This document shows, piece after piece, positions 23,682-36,250 of a stretch of 64,000 nt of DNA. Both the position numbers and the translations under genes were made by a program. This DNA is from Liolophura sinensis (taxonomy: Eukaryota; Mollusca; Polyplacophora; Chitonida; Chitonidae): assembly GCF_032854445.1 (NCBI RefSeq), contig NC_088301.1:45071116-45135115 (forward strand). The letters are read 5' to 3'. Positions within the stretch are counted from its first letter, which is position 1; the number at the start of each line of letters is the position of its first letter. Under the pieces are notes generated by a model. It searched no databases and was not told the origin of the DNA. It was given only the letters and a program-made list of their open reading frames with translations.

Positions 23682-23880
23682 ATGCGGTCGCGGGGAATTC
23701 AAGTTTAGCTCATGCCGACTTCCTCTCTGGCCTTACGTGGAAAAATCTGCCAACATCCTGCGGATGGTCGTGGGTTTTCCCCTGGATCTGCTCGGTTTCC
23801 TTCCATCTCCTCCAGCCGCCGTAAAAGATTGATGAGTACGACGTCAAACATCAATCAAATAAAAAAATAAAAATATAAAT
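23682..23880 (+). mobile_element. SINE copy, plus orientation, 5' truncated
   Basis: It begins just before the B-box-like GAATTCAAGTTTAGCTC and continues through GACTTCCTCTCTGGCC and GCGGATGGTCGTGGGTTTTC. It ends in AATCAAATAAAAAAATAAAA, the A-rich tail. The 57617 copy has the same orientation. Confidence 0.75.
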
Positions 23881-23884
23881 AGAT

Positions 23885-24010
23885 CATATCATCGTCCCTC
23901 GGCAACGGAAGATGGGATAATTGCCATGGATATTTTGTCATCGCTTGGTGTCATCGCTTCGTTCCATGGTTCCAGTGCTTCGTATCATCGAGACATCGCT
24001 TTGCGCTGTA
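23885..24010. repeat. CGATGA-type repeat, third locus
   Basis: It holds repeated TCATCGCTTGG, TCATCGCTTCG and CTTCGTATCATCG words, the reverse complement of the CGAAGCGATGA words at 15990-16080. Confidence 0.6.
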
Positions 24011-26305
24011 GTGCTGCTGTTCCATCCTTTTGTAATGATCACACAGTTGTGGACTTAACCGCCTTCCATAAACAAATACTACATGGCAAAATGTGTACAC
24101 TCCATATGCATGCATATGGCATATTGCTATGCAAGGAAACCATTGTAAGTTCTTATAAGATAAATCTAAGTGAAAGGTGCCGTCTGAAAATTGCCCTTTA
24201 AAATCAGCAAAGTCAGATGTAAATCTTTCACAGCCCTTGTTATCCATGTGATTGAAGATAGTAGATCACCAATATACCGTCTGGTAAATGAGACGGATCA
24301 AGCCTGATAAAGATTACTCTTTAATAACTTCTGTTCTGCTTTGTCCGCTGGCGCTCATTTTTATTTTCTCTGCAAAATTCATTTCTTCACAAGGTCAAGG
24401 AAGGACGAGTCTACCTTCCCCATTTTGACCCTTTTTACATGGTCTTTAATGGCTGAAATTTCTCTGCCCTATACTACGGACATCTTACTAACAGATCTTG
24501 AAGATCAGTACTTTTAATAACATTAATGTTACAATGTAGCCAAGATATGCTAATTGCGTCGGTAAATTTGACGACTTACAACTACGCCTGAATCGACCGA
24601 ACAAATCAAAATGACTGCATCTGACCAAATAAAGCTTGTGTGATGACTGTGGTATATTTAATCTCATTTCGCATTCTAGCTCTTGTGGTTGCGCCATTCC
24701 AATCTGACAAAATGACATTTTTGCAACTGTAGTTGATTTTTTTGCATCTTTGTGCATTCTCATAGTTTTCAATCCTCAAGAGTTGCTTCCCTTGAATAGG
24801 GAACGAAGCTAGAGTGGGATTTCATGGAACTTGCAAGAATATGGTCATAGCTATTGTGCTCTTGATTTTCAAAATTGAGTCGATTTTGCCTCTGTAACAG
24901 GTTCAGTGATCCTGACACAAGTCCTGTTGTGATTACTTGTAAATTGTTGCATAGAGCAGATATGATACAATAAAAGACTTACAGCAAAGAGTGTGATCAT
25001 TTTCAAATCTCATAACTGGTGAAATACGGCCTCTTGTCGATTTACATAAGTTTGGGTTTTATTCTGTAACTCTTTGTGCAAATGCTTAAACAGTAACAAA
25101 CTACACGTCCCTTAGCACCATGGCTTAAGCAGCATTAGGTAAAAAATGCAGTGATGTTAATTGTAATTTAACAGATTAAAAAATGATGCATACTTCCCAA
25201 ATGGAATTACCTTGAACCAGGAGTATAAACTCAAACCTTACATAGCGATTTTTGTATAATATTGGATCTGTAATTAACTTAAACCCTTACATAGAGAAGA
25301 ATTCAAGGCACAGTGAATAAAAATCAGATTTGACAATTGTTACTTTCCACGTCTGTGAAGTTTAGTTTATATAAAGACGTCTTGGCAGTCGCGATTGTCT
25401 CAAGCTCCAATGGTTGCTTTGGTCTTGTCTGTTCTGAAACGAGATTGAAATCATCAAAAGTCGAGAAAATCTTCATCTCCCGCCTATAAAGAACTGTGAC
25501 AGATGTCTTTACCACTTTGAACCAGTAGGCAGGCAGCCGGGAAAAGAATGCGCAGACATTGCTGATGGTCGAAATATTGTAAAGTTTCCCCTCTTTGTCT
25601 TTATACTAAATATCTGCATCCTTTACATCTACCCACGTACCTGAATTCCCATACAGACTTGCAATTTGTCAGGCAAATCATGTCCATACAATTACGCAGA
25701 GAGTTTGGCATACTTCACCTAAAATTCCTAACGACTTATTAATTTTCTATATTGACACATTTTCCAGATGAAACCCTTGTGATCTAATTTTTAATTAAAA
25801 TAACTAGTTTCTGCATACAGCTTTGTAATTCGACAAATATTTAAATTCTTTAACACGGTCAGTATATATTTAAAAGATAAACGGTGCAAACTCTTGTTTC
25901 CGCATACTTGTACCTACATAATGTCTCCAAGACTGTCCTTCAGATTTAATGGGTTTAACACGGCGCGTCTAGCAGTTATTTTTCACCACTGAGAATAAAG
26001 ATGAATTTGAGATGAATCTTTAAGAAACATTTGAGCATAAGTCGGGGAGTATATGGCTGTCCAGTTTCCAGTATTCAGACTCCAGTAATATTACTGATTT
26101 CAATAATTTTTTTGTCCTTGAGGCTTTGATAACAGAAAGCTTTGAAAAGATACTGAGGGGCTAACTGACGTCATTAAAGGAGTTGGATACTGGAATCTCT
26201 GTGTACTCAAAGAAACTTTAGCCATCAAAACCACCAGCCATCAGGAAGTCACTGTGGGTCATTCTGATTAACCTGGATATCAAAAATACAGCGAAAAAGC
26301 TTATT
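24011..26305. other. No gene seen
   Basis: Only short unsupported open frames on both strands (up to 94 codons). AT-rich. Confidence 0.45.
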
Positions 26306-26440
26306 GGCCAAGCTGATGACGAGTTCTTTCCAGTGAGTGTAAGATAAAATAGAATAGTTAACGTGTTCTGTTGAGTATACGTACCAAAAGCTGCGTTTTT
26401 TTTAAAGAAACGCGAATAACGTTGCTTGAAAACCAGTTGC
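26306..26440. repeat. Dispersed duplicate, copy 1 (partner 27797-27925)
   Basis: It shares GGCCAAGCTG, CAGTGAGTGTAAGATAA-like, GTACCAAAAGCTGC and TTGAAAACCA blocks in the same order and orientation as 27797-27925, about 1.5 kb away. Confidence 0.7.
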
Positions 26441-26554
26441 ATGTTGATCTCCCTCTTGTATCACAGTATTATTTTATTGTTAGACATAGTTTTTGACCTG
26501 GTCGGGTTATAACAAAGACTTTAAAATGGTATTTGTTACTGCCTCGCTTGGTGC

Positions 26555-26730
26555 TCAGTACTGAGGGGTTAGAGTTGAGGTTGGCCCGGTGTCTGTATAA
26601 TGTGACTGGGTGGGGCTTCATCGGTATGCTGCTTCAGTGACGGCAGCACTGTGGTATGGACACGCCACAAGAAGACACAGATGAATCCTCACTGGAAAAA
26701 TTGTTAAGTAGGACGTAAATCCGAAGCATA
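26555..26730 (+). repeat. Probable dispersed repeat fragment
   Basis: The stretch GCCCGGTGTCTGTATAATGT followed by GACTGGGTGGGG and CGGCAGCACT resembles a repeat I associate with mollusc genomes. No second copy was seen in this window, so the call rests on recognition alone. Confidence 0.35.
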
Positions 26731-27112
26731 CATAGATACACGCAAACGCGCACGCATATACACATATTTTTAAGCAACGTACACGTTTTGCGAGACTACT
26801 ATATTACACACTTCACATTAGATGATTTTAAAAGGTGAGATATTCTTAGATTTCTTCCCCCTTTACATGTAAATGTAGACCTAACCTGTTAATTCTTTAC
26901 AAATCCCACTGCATGTTTCCCACCATTCCTCTGTTAATGTGTACCACTATTACTCTGGTGTGTTTACGCCTGACATGTACATCCTTGTTCTAGTTATATT
27001 CCCGACAATGGCTACACACATGGCTATTCCCGACAATGGCCGAAATGTAGAATATCAAAATCTGATGTCCACATTTTGAGTTACGCTGATCTTGTAAATA
27101 TCTGAGTCACGC
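26731..27112. other. No gene seen
   Basis: A/C-rich microsatellite-like stretch near 26740-26765. ATTCCCGACAATGGC is repeated twice near 26998 and 27027. No coding evidence. Confidence 0.4.
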
Positions 27113-27215
27113 TTTTATTTATTTATTTATTTATTTATTTATTTGACTGGTGTTTTACGTCGGCTTCTCAAATTGATGACAGTCTCCTGGGTCGTTGCGC
27201 CGCGGAGGCCCCCGC
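27113..27215 (-). mobile_element. Internally deleted SINE with (TTTA)n tail
   Basis: A run of about eight TTTA units (27113-27144) is followed by GACTGGTGTTTTACGTCGGC, the SINE end. Almost directly after comes CTCCTGGGTCGTTGCGCC and GCGGAGGCCCCC, the SINE head. The body between is missing. Confidence 0.7.
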
Positions 27216-27796
27216 ACTTTTATTGTAAATGATGTTCATATAAACACATTTGTGAAAACAGGGTCATGTTCAACTTTTTGGTGAGGAGCATTATAAGACG
27301 ATACATTGTCTGCGAACCTTCCAGTCGCTCCCAAGAACAACTGCAACACGTGGGATTCCGTAACCAGCAAAGGGGGAACAACTTTGTATGCTGTTGGGGT
27401 ATAGAATTTGCATAATGTATTACTACGTACCACGTTTGTACAGTCACACACGCAGCGAGAGGGCCTACTCAAGTGTTCTAATAGAACACTTACACGTCTG
27501 TAAGAAATTTTTGGCAGCCTCTGTTGACATACAGCGCGTACAGAGGCACTTGGGGGCTATAATGGTGTGTAGAGACGTGCCAAAAAACGCATGAACAGTG
27601 AATGCATGGATGGACAACTTCTATACTATCACCGGAACATTTGTGTAACTCTTAGGAGTTTATACATGTAGCCATGGTCAATGGATGGTTGTAATTAAAA
27701 CCGCTCAAAAAATTATGCTCATATCTTGCAGTTTCAAGCAACCAAACCTCGATACCGAAAATACCATCATATAATTATTGCGCAAATAAATTTACA
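27216..27796. other. No gene seen
   Basis: Short overlapping open frames on both strands without domains. Confidence 0.4.
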
Positions 27797-27925
27797 GGCC
27801 AAGCTGGTGAACTGTTTCGGGTGAGTGTGAGATAAGCTAGTTGACGTGATATGTTATGTGTGTGTACCAAAAGCTGCCTTTTTGAACAAACGCTAATAAC
27901 ATTGGTTGAAAACCAATTGTTATGG
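27797..27925. repeat. Dispersed duplicate, copy 2 (partner 26306-26440)
   Basis: See the partner for the shared blocks. Similarity is partial with small gaps, suggesting an old duplication or two copies of an undescribed repeat. Confidence 0.7.
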
Positions 27926-29874
27926 TTTGTATGCATTGCAACATGCCCTTGGTGTGCCTTGGGCTCACTCCAGTTTCCCATCTCCACCTGTGAAACTGAC
28001 GATCATCGAATAAGTGAAAAATTCTTGCGTATGTCGGTAATCAGGTATAGCACTATATACGCTAAAAGATATTTTTGATGTTGCATCTGACTACTAAAGT
28101 CATGGTAAATACCTGGGACAATGCGCTTTCAAAGCGTTTTCCGTCTATCCTGATAAGGTGATTTGTTACATAGAAAGTAAATGTAGAACCTTCTGCTCCT
28201 TATCGCCGGAACTTTAGAAGAAGAAGATATAAAAAGGATTCGGATGAAATTTTATGCAGAGAGTGGCCTTTGGGTAAGGACCAATTCAATAAATCTTGGT
28301 AATGATCATTATCGTGATCCAGATCCTTTTGTTTTTTAAACGATTCTTCATAATTGACAAATAGGACGTAAACACAGATTATTGATCCTTTGTCGGCACA
28401 TAATGGAGGAATTTCTAATACATTTAGCAACATTGGATGGGGTTTGAGTTTCCAGAGTGCCTTCTGGTCTTATATTATATATCACGGCTGATGTTACTTA
28501 CACACAGCCTTCATACAGTTTTATACAAATATATAGAACTTCTCTCTGCGATCCCTACACATCCGCGCTTGGCCAAGTTTTCAGATTTGAATCCAGGTAT
28601 GCATATAGGTGGCATACAAAAAAATGGGCTGTACTTTAACACTCAGTATCTCCGAAACCCTCTTACGTCAGGTTCTAAAAATGTACACACTCAAAAGCCG
28701 TTATGTCCTAACTATACAGACCAGTTTCAATTTCATCCTTTAAGATTTCATTGGAACAAAATTTCAAAATGATGTTCTACCTTGTTTTACTTGAAAAGGT
28801 GATTAACTGGTCCTCCATCTTCTCGGTAGACGGCGCGCAAATGTTTCTTTCATGAACAGAAGCAGTCCTTGATGCGTGTCACACAGGTTCAGCGCGCCTG
28901 ACAGGTGATGCAGTGTGGGTCACCGGCACGTGCGTTTTTGAGGCTATGTTTTCATTTTAACCCCGTGTACAGCTTCCCAAGCTCTGACCTTGAAGATTGG
29001 TCAGTATATTAACAAAATCATGCCATTTGAATGTCTAAACTTTGGTCTAAAGGATAATAGAGCAATGCAGCAGCAAAGTACGGTCCATTTTTCATGCCGA
29101 CACGATATATAGCCTTTATACGTCAAAAGGTTTTGTCAGATACCAGATGCTCGATGAATTCTCCTGTTTTTAACTGCTTTACCAGGTGCGTCCAAGGTAA
29201 TTTGAAAGTGGTACGGCCATCGGTTGACCATTCCAGCACAAAAGGCAAGGGTTCAGGGGCCATCTGGGTACCGGGAGCTTTGCCATCATTTTATGGGGTT
29301 GTTATTCTTCACATATAGATACATTGTAGCTTTAGGTGCTTAACAGTTTATAATGCTGATGTCTGTACACGGGCCTTCATTTTGATGATCTCCATTAAAT
29401 TAGCTCGATTTTACTTTTGATTTATTTATCTTTATATGTTTTTTATGTGTTTTTCATGCTTCGGACGCCTCTGTTTAATACATACACAGGAAATACATGC
29501 ATCTAAGGAAAATGTTGATGAATAGGACCTAAAGGCACAAATGAAATAAATGAATAAACCTAATATCTTATGCTAATGTTTTTGTGGGGTTTTTTTACAC
29601 ACAGGCACAGATATATCTTCACAGATATAAACTGTCCTCCATGTATTCAAAACTAGGTGGAGCGCGCCTCATCCATTGTCTTTATAGAGGACTCAGGTCA
29701 ATCAAGATTGGATGCTCAAATATATTATCAGACCACATATTGTTTCCGTGCATTCTTGTCTTCTTAATATGGTCCATGTGAAGAACTATTACAGAACTCA
29801 TGTTAGTAACACACAGACGCCTATAGACTTTGGTGACTATAAATACACAGTACTTATACACTCAGAAAATTGAT
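27926..29874. other. No gene seen
   Basis: Longest frame is 111 codons (28437-28772), without a recognisable domain or splice context. Confidence 0.45.
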
Positions 29875-30090
29875 CTGTTAAATTTGGCTGAAAGTCTGTA
29901 ATCTGAGTGAGGCTAGAATGTATTCTATTATTGCAGCAGATTATTCTGTTAAATGCAACACACATATTTCAATAACTCAACATAAGCATTCTATTAGACT
30001 AACAGGGTATCATGTTGAATATGACACAATTGTGTTATGATAACAGAATACATTCTAGCATCACTCCGGCAACAGACTTTCTGTTAAATT
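29875..30090. repeat. Fold-back (MITE-like) element with about 50-bp imperfect inverted ends
   Basis: GCTAGAATGTATTCT at 29912-29926 is the perfect reverse complement of 30045-30059. The pairing extends outward imperfectly to both ends through GAAAGTCTGT / ACAGACTTTC. CTGTTAAATT occurs directly at 29875-29884 and 30081-30090. Confidence 0.85.
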
Positions 30091-31560
30091 AAGATTATTT
30101 TTGAGAATATGGGGTATTCATACCTTGTAGATCAGCTTAGATTGGTAAAAATTTCACTTCAATTTTTAACAAATGCCCATCAGCTTTTGATCTATCATGG
30201 CTAATATCGTCTGTCTAGGATTCTTTAAGCCAAATGATGGCATGCTGACGGCACATACACATGCACATGTAGGTACAGAGCACGTTTAAATCCCATGTGC
30301 ATATAGTCTCATTTTTCATAATTCTATCATTCTGTGCATATTTCACAATTAATATATAATATTCTCTTGCTTTACAGAGCCATGACTAAAGAGAATGTCA
30401 AAGACGATCGTTATTTATATGTGTCCATTTTGTTTCCAAAATATTACAAATAACCTCATTGCATATTTTTTTTACAATATCTGTGCCAAACCTTTCAGAT
30501 GACAAGAAGTGTCTTCATAATATATAATTAGCTACAATGATTTCTGGCAGTAACAAACACAGGAGAAAATGATGTTCATCTCTTGTCACTTTTATTTACA
30601 AAAATAAATTAATGCTTCCGTAATTGTACGTGCAACGTAAACCGACAAGTCATTGCGCATGTCAGACATTTGGAGCTTAAGTCAAAGTAGCAGGAAAAAC
30701 ACACAGGAAATAAAAAAAAAACTGAAAACAACATGTCAGTTTGACAGCCGTCCTATACAACATGACGACATACCCCCCACACTCCGTAATAACATGTACA
30801 ACGTCAGGGGACTCACGACAAACCTACCCTATCTGAGAGACAGATGCCATTTATTTCCATGTTCTACACATTAATGTGTTAACCTCTAACTGTCATGGAA
30901 TTATGTCATAAGAAATACTGCTGTGCGCATGTGGCCTAAACAACAACTAATAACAGATTGTTATTTTCACAACAGCGTAGTCTTAAGACAGTAAAAAGAT
31001 AAAAATTAAACATAAACATACCATGAAGTTTCGGAAGCACAGACAACAGCCCGTCATGGAATTGTAAACTACATGTATATCGGTTGCCATGCCAACAGTT
31101 CATCATGCAAAACATCTGGTACTACTTAAAAATTCATGCGAAATGTAATTTCTTAACTTGAATTGAGTAAGTTAACATTGCTTATGATAATTCATAATGT
31201 ATGCAAGAACAAATATATGCCATGGTGCTTCAGATAACATCTGAACAGCGGAGGTAAACAACAGACTAGAACATGAATTGTTAATACTACATAAGATCAC
31301 TAACAAACGTATAAAACTTGGTATACAAAGAGGAGTAAGAACCATCTCCCGTCTAACTGTCCTCTGAAAAGAGGGGTTCGGAAGTTGTTCCAAAAGACGC
31401 GAGTGGTAAGACAGTCTTTACTACAATCATCCCTAATATCATACACTTATAGCCTCATCTGTCCATCTGTCTGTCTGTCTTTGAGCAGCTTTATGTTTAA
31501 AGTAAAAGAAAGCTAAAATATGAAGTGAAGTTCACCTTACAAAAACTGCATAAAAACACT
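30091..31560. other. No gene seen
   Basis: AT-rich and without coding signal. A minus-strand AATAAA lies near 30586-30591. Whether transcription from the adhesion gene reaches here is unknown. Confidence 0.4.
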
Positions 31561-31907
31561 TTCATTTATTTCTTCACATTTTTTAAGAGTGTTGAAAGGC
31601 ATTCAAATATTTGAAAACTATGGTGGGCTTTATGAGCCTTATGAAATCTAGGAACTCTGGCCTGACGTCACATTTTTTCCTGCTGTTCACCAGAAGGTAG
31701 GAATTTTTGGTAACATTATTTCAGTAATCTTTCACTCATGGGTAAAAAGTGTTATCCCAACATTCAGTCTCGTGATTAGACATGAAAAAACGTCCTGGGA
31801 CATCAGAGTTCCTAACCTCTGATACTATGATCCATAAAGCCCACCCTAGAATTCAAATGTTTGAGCACCTAAGTCTTTTCACGAAAATCTAAAAAAAAAT
31901 AAATGAA
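31561..31907. repeat. Long imperfect inverted repeat (arms about 110 bp)
   Basis: GGTGGGCTTTAT at 31622-31633 pairs exactly with 31834-31845, and TAGGAACTCTG at 31649-31659 with 31804-31814. The outer ends also match: TTCATTTATTTCTT against AAAAAAATAAATGAA. The interior of roughly 130 bases is unpaired. The structure is a diverged fold-back element. Confidence 0.85.
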
Positions 31908-34900
31908 GGTATATTTATGTACAGTTATAAGTGACATATTTAGGGATGCCCACTTGTATTTTTTGAGGTCTTTTCGTTTAAGTTATATAGGGATTTGTAT
32001 GAAAAGGTTAAATTAAATTAAATTTTGGCCTTGATTGGGATCAGGATGCTGGAATTATTTTAAACAATTCTTCACCACAAACACAACTGAAATGCAGAGC
32101 ACATGTAACTGTCTGTTTTGTCTTTATATGAGGATTTATACATTTAGAAGGTTTGAGCTCTTGGAGTGCCTCACAATTTAGGTGTAAGCTGTGATCTCAG
32201 ACAAGATGATCTGAACACTGTAATTACTTTGAGAAGTTGCGTCTGAACAGACTTTGGAGGTTTACCTCAAGCTACAGGTAAGATTTGACTTGTAGTCATA
32301 TTTACCTGCCACAGCAAAGATTAAGATGTTCATGGTGCATTTATAGTCTACTCAGGTAAACGATGGGCATAAAAAAAGAGAACAACTTATTGAACTTTTA
32401 ATTTTTGATTTTTAATACAAAATATTCATAACAAGTGTATTCATGAGTTATGGATAACAACAAACCAGCAGTAAAGATGTTGTTTTCTGTGGATAAGGAT
32501 AATGTGAATGCTTATAAATTATTGCTTCTTCAATCAAAATTTGTCTATCATTTTGGTGGAAATTAGTCATGCTATACACACACAAACATAAGCTTGAGAC
32601 AGTAAATTGAAAAGAAAGCATGAAAGGTGTAAGTATGTCAAAGGTCGAAATTTCAAAGTAAGTTATTACAGAAAATGTATGTTATTCTGCCTTACCATGC
32701 TACAGTGTTATCATTCAATCGAAACCTTTCATATAGTAATGCATATAACTAGGAATTGCCTTCAGCTTGACCAACTGCATTTTGCAACAGCACTACATGC
32801 ACCTATGGATACTTTATTAAGTCCCTACATCACCCTTACACATACTACGATGCACGCACTAAATGTCTACACGTCTGACAGTCACAAAACATTAAGAAGT
32901 CATGAAAGGGAATGACATGCCATCAAAGACGAATAGAGTATTCATAAATATGGTTCATTGTATGCACAACCTCAATGAGAGACATAAAACATTACAATTT
33001 GATTTCTTTCAAAATATCTTTGCAAAACATGTACCCGGTTATTGATGCAAGGGAAAGACCAGACAACTCAGATTAGCACTTAAGTTATAGGTCCATTCAC
33101 GAAGAGCACTATGTCTTTGCTTAATCACCATGAACATGGTGAAAATATTGGAAGGTGCAGTCAAATGGTAAAATGCAGATGAAATAATTAAACTTAAGGA
33201 AAGATGAAGCCATAAACAAATGAAGCACTAGCTGTCAAATTATATATAGTTGCAAGTTTTTTTAAAAAAATAAAAAGATATGTTGCTTCTTAAAACAGGT
33301 GCAATAAGGAATTATATCTCCTCATCTAATACACCTGCTCACAGAACTTCAAGACTGTCACATACACAATCACCTTCATGTTGAGTAAGTTCAATTGCCA
33401 GTCAGGAAACTGCTGAAAATCTCTTAATATTTGCAAAGTTTATGGCACTTCATTGGTATGATACAGTCATGAAGACAAGAAAATTGGCAAAAAGGAAACA
33501 CAATTGCATCCATTTTCTACATAATAAGTCTATATGAAATCTACAAAAGCATCATATATTTTGTCAATTCATGTACATACGTTATGTACATTTAGTTACA
33601 TGTACATCAAAGTCATCAGTAGTCTCAGAGATAAACACCCAATGAATCATTCTTCCAAATTAGGAAACTATTCACTCTCCCTTTAACCACACATTCTCAT
33701 ATGCAATCACCCAAAGTAATGCAAAATATTGTTTTCACAACAAATCCACCTCACTTTTAACATAATGTACAATATTGCAATTTGTTTCATACTTATTTAC
33801 TTAAATGAGAACAAACCAGATATTGTACACAAAATTTAACATTAATTTCTGTTCTTGTGACAAATTTGTCGCGTGTTGTAATAGTGGCTATAAACAACCC
33901 CCAGCAGTAACAATAAAGCTTTGCTATCTCTAGAAGACTGGATGTAAATCTTTAATGAGTTTCAGGAATGTGATTCTTGCAGTACATAAACATCAAAAAA
34001 CCTTTGAAAGAATGAATCATCAAGGTTTAACATCACAATGGCAGTATTTCAGCCATGTACATGGAGTGGCGATGTTTGAAAAATAATCAACAGCTATGAT
34101 TGTCTGGTAAACTGTGACATCATCAGGTAAAGCTTGATGACTGATTGTTTATGTGCCCTACCTTATAACAATAAGATAAAGATGGCTGCTTCAATGGTTA
34201 ATGACCACAGTATGCCTACTTCGTTAAATAGTTCTAGCAAATGTAACAAATGTAAAATCTATGACTAGCACTTGAAGACTAACAAAAGAACATGGTATAA
34301 TATCTGTGTGTAATACAATTTTAGCAAACAGAATAAAAAAAAACATAATTACAACAGTTTGGCTTACGAGAATACCATAAATTTCCTCTTTAAACTGAAT
34401 CAACGTAAATGCAATTTGGCGGATTTGCAATACAGTGTAGACACATACATGTACACAATCACACATCACTCATGCTTTTGAAAAAGTAGGAAGAAACCAG
34501 TATGGAAAGATCCTCCTCTCTGACTAGAATTGTACTGTGTAGGTAATGCCAAGCCACTGGGATAACAACTCCAACGATTGATTCTTCACAAAGATGATGC
34601 AATGCATTTATCACATTTGAAACAACCAATCTCTGTCCCTATATATGTATGTGTGCTCATTATTGAATCCATTAGCACATTAAAAGGAAAGCCAACAGTA
34701 GTCTGCCAGGTGACATCTCATGGACTGTAACATCTGCAGAGACATCGCACGTCCATGGTTGATGGACACTTACAGTGGAAAGAGCTGGCAAACTTTGAGG
34801 AAACCTTTGTATCTGTTGTCACAAACCAATGATGCCTCTAATCACCGGTCTAGTCACCTGTTGTCTTCACCTTGACAATAATAAAGGAAGATTATATATT

Positions 34901-36098
34901 TAAGCAGCCTTACCCTTTATCTTGGTTTGACCTTGGCTTGACCTTGGCTCTTGGCTTCATCAGTAATGCTTCATTGCTAATGATAACAACCCTTTATATA
35001 AGTACTGATGACCCATACATTAAGTATGGACTGAAGCACACCACATCCACAGTTCCCTGTCTGGCAGACAGAAACTTGGCAATTAACCAGCCAAAAGCAA
35101 AGCCTTCATGAGGAAGCTGATGACTGATGTGAAAGTCAGTCAACACAGGGCATTTAATGGGGGTGGGTGTTAACATCCTTCACATATTTCTATGCTTCAA
35201 CAGATGTTTTTTTTATCACAACCAAACATTTCATATATTTTATTTACATAATGGTATCTCAGTATAAAGTTTATTGTAGATATAAGCCAGCAAACATCTC
35301 CACCACTATAGCTCGCCACACACAACACGCAGTCTGTACAGTATAAACGGAAATGTAACTTTGGCATATCATCAGTGATATAAAGTATCTTTAACACCCA
35401 AGCAATTGGGAGAAAAAAAATAACACTTTTCTCTGCGACTAAAACAGCTTGCACCACGCAAAGTTTGTTTTATACTTTGATTTGCTCCTGCCCTTTACAG
35501 GGTTGCTGAGCACTGTCGCCATGTTATTATTGCCAAGTGGGTTTTGGTGCCGGGTGAACATGAGTGAAACTGCCACATAATCCGTCTCTCCAGGAATCGG
35601 AAACGTGTTGAAACAACACATTACTTTGCATGACCAGCCACTGGCCCCTAGATACCGGACAGCTAGGGCGTATATCATTAGCGCTGATGCTCTCTGTCAC
35701 TTGGTGCTTTTGTAGAGCGATGAGGTAGAATGCACAACCTTTATTTGTTAAGTTCAGGCAAGTGCTTTGTACTAACGCAATTGAGTATACCTCTACAGAA
35801 GCCTAGCTTTCTTGCCAGATGAAAGGCTGTTGTCTCTGAGGTCGCCACTTCAATTATATTCATCACAATGGTCAGTTAGGGCAACACCTGTCCTCAGATG
35901 TGTCTGGTTAATGTTACATCACATCAACTCAGGTAATGAACACTTTCATCAAATGCACTGACCAGCCACGTTAAATGATTTGCCACGTCACCAGATCCAC
36001 AAGATGCTTTGTATATACTGTAACACAAGGCTTCCGATTTATATATCACATATATCAAGTTAAAGATCGAGACAGCACAATGTTCACCAAAATTCTTT
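31908..36098. other. Non-coding stretch downstream of the adhesion gene; possible 3' UTR
   Basis: No domain-bearing frame was found on either strand. In particular, I saw no FN3-like exon, no membrane helix followed by basic residues, and no FIGQY-type ankyrin-binding sequence on the minus strand. Part of the stretch nearest 36098 should be 3' UTR of the minus-strand gene. Confidence 0.45.
35740..35745 (-). promoter_or_regulatory. Candidate poly(A) signal of the adhesion gene
   Basis: AATAAA on the minus strand, about 355 bases after the stop codon. It is the nearest one noticed. Another lies at 35239-35244. Confidence 0.4.
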
Positions 36099-36250
36099 CT
36101 ACAAAAATGGGAAGACTAGAGTTGTAAGGACTAAGGAGGTAGACAGTGTTAATCGCGATAAAGATGCCAGATCTGTACTTGATGTTGGGTCACCTCCTCT
36201 TCTGTCCTCACGTTTGTGGTTAGATGTCTGATATTCACCATTTCTTTGAT
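36099..36250 (-). CDS. Terminal exon with predicted GPI-anchor signal
   Basis: The acceptor TTCTGTCTTACCACTTCCAG lies directly before 36250. The first two bases complete an Asp codon in the phase left by the FN3-4 exon, and the frame is then open to TAG at 36099-36101. The peptide has a polar, basic stretch (NHKREDRRGGDPTSSTD), a short spacer (LASLSR) and a weakly hydrophobic C-terminus (LTLSTSLVLTTLVFPFL) with nothing after it. That is the layout of a GPI attachment signal, with candidate sites among G-G-D or S-S-T-D. No charged cytoplasmic part follows. It could be one of two alternative endings. Confidence 0.75.

Noticed and set aside
35439-35678. Minus-strand frame as a possible FN3-5 or membrane exon of the adhesion gene
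   Set aside because: It has no FN3 core residues, no convincing hydrophobic helix followed by basic residues, and no splice site in the required phase.
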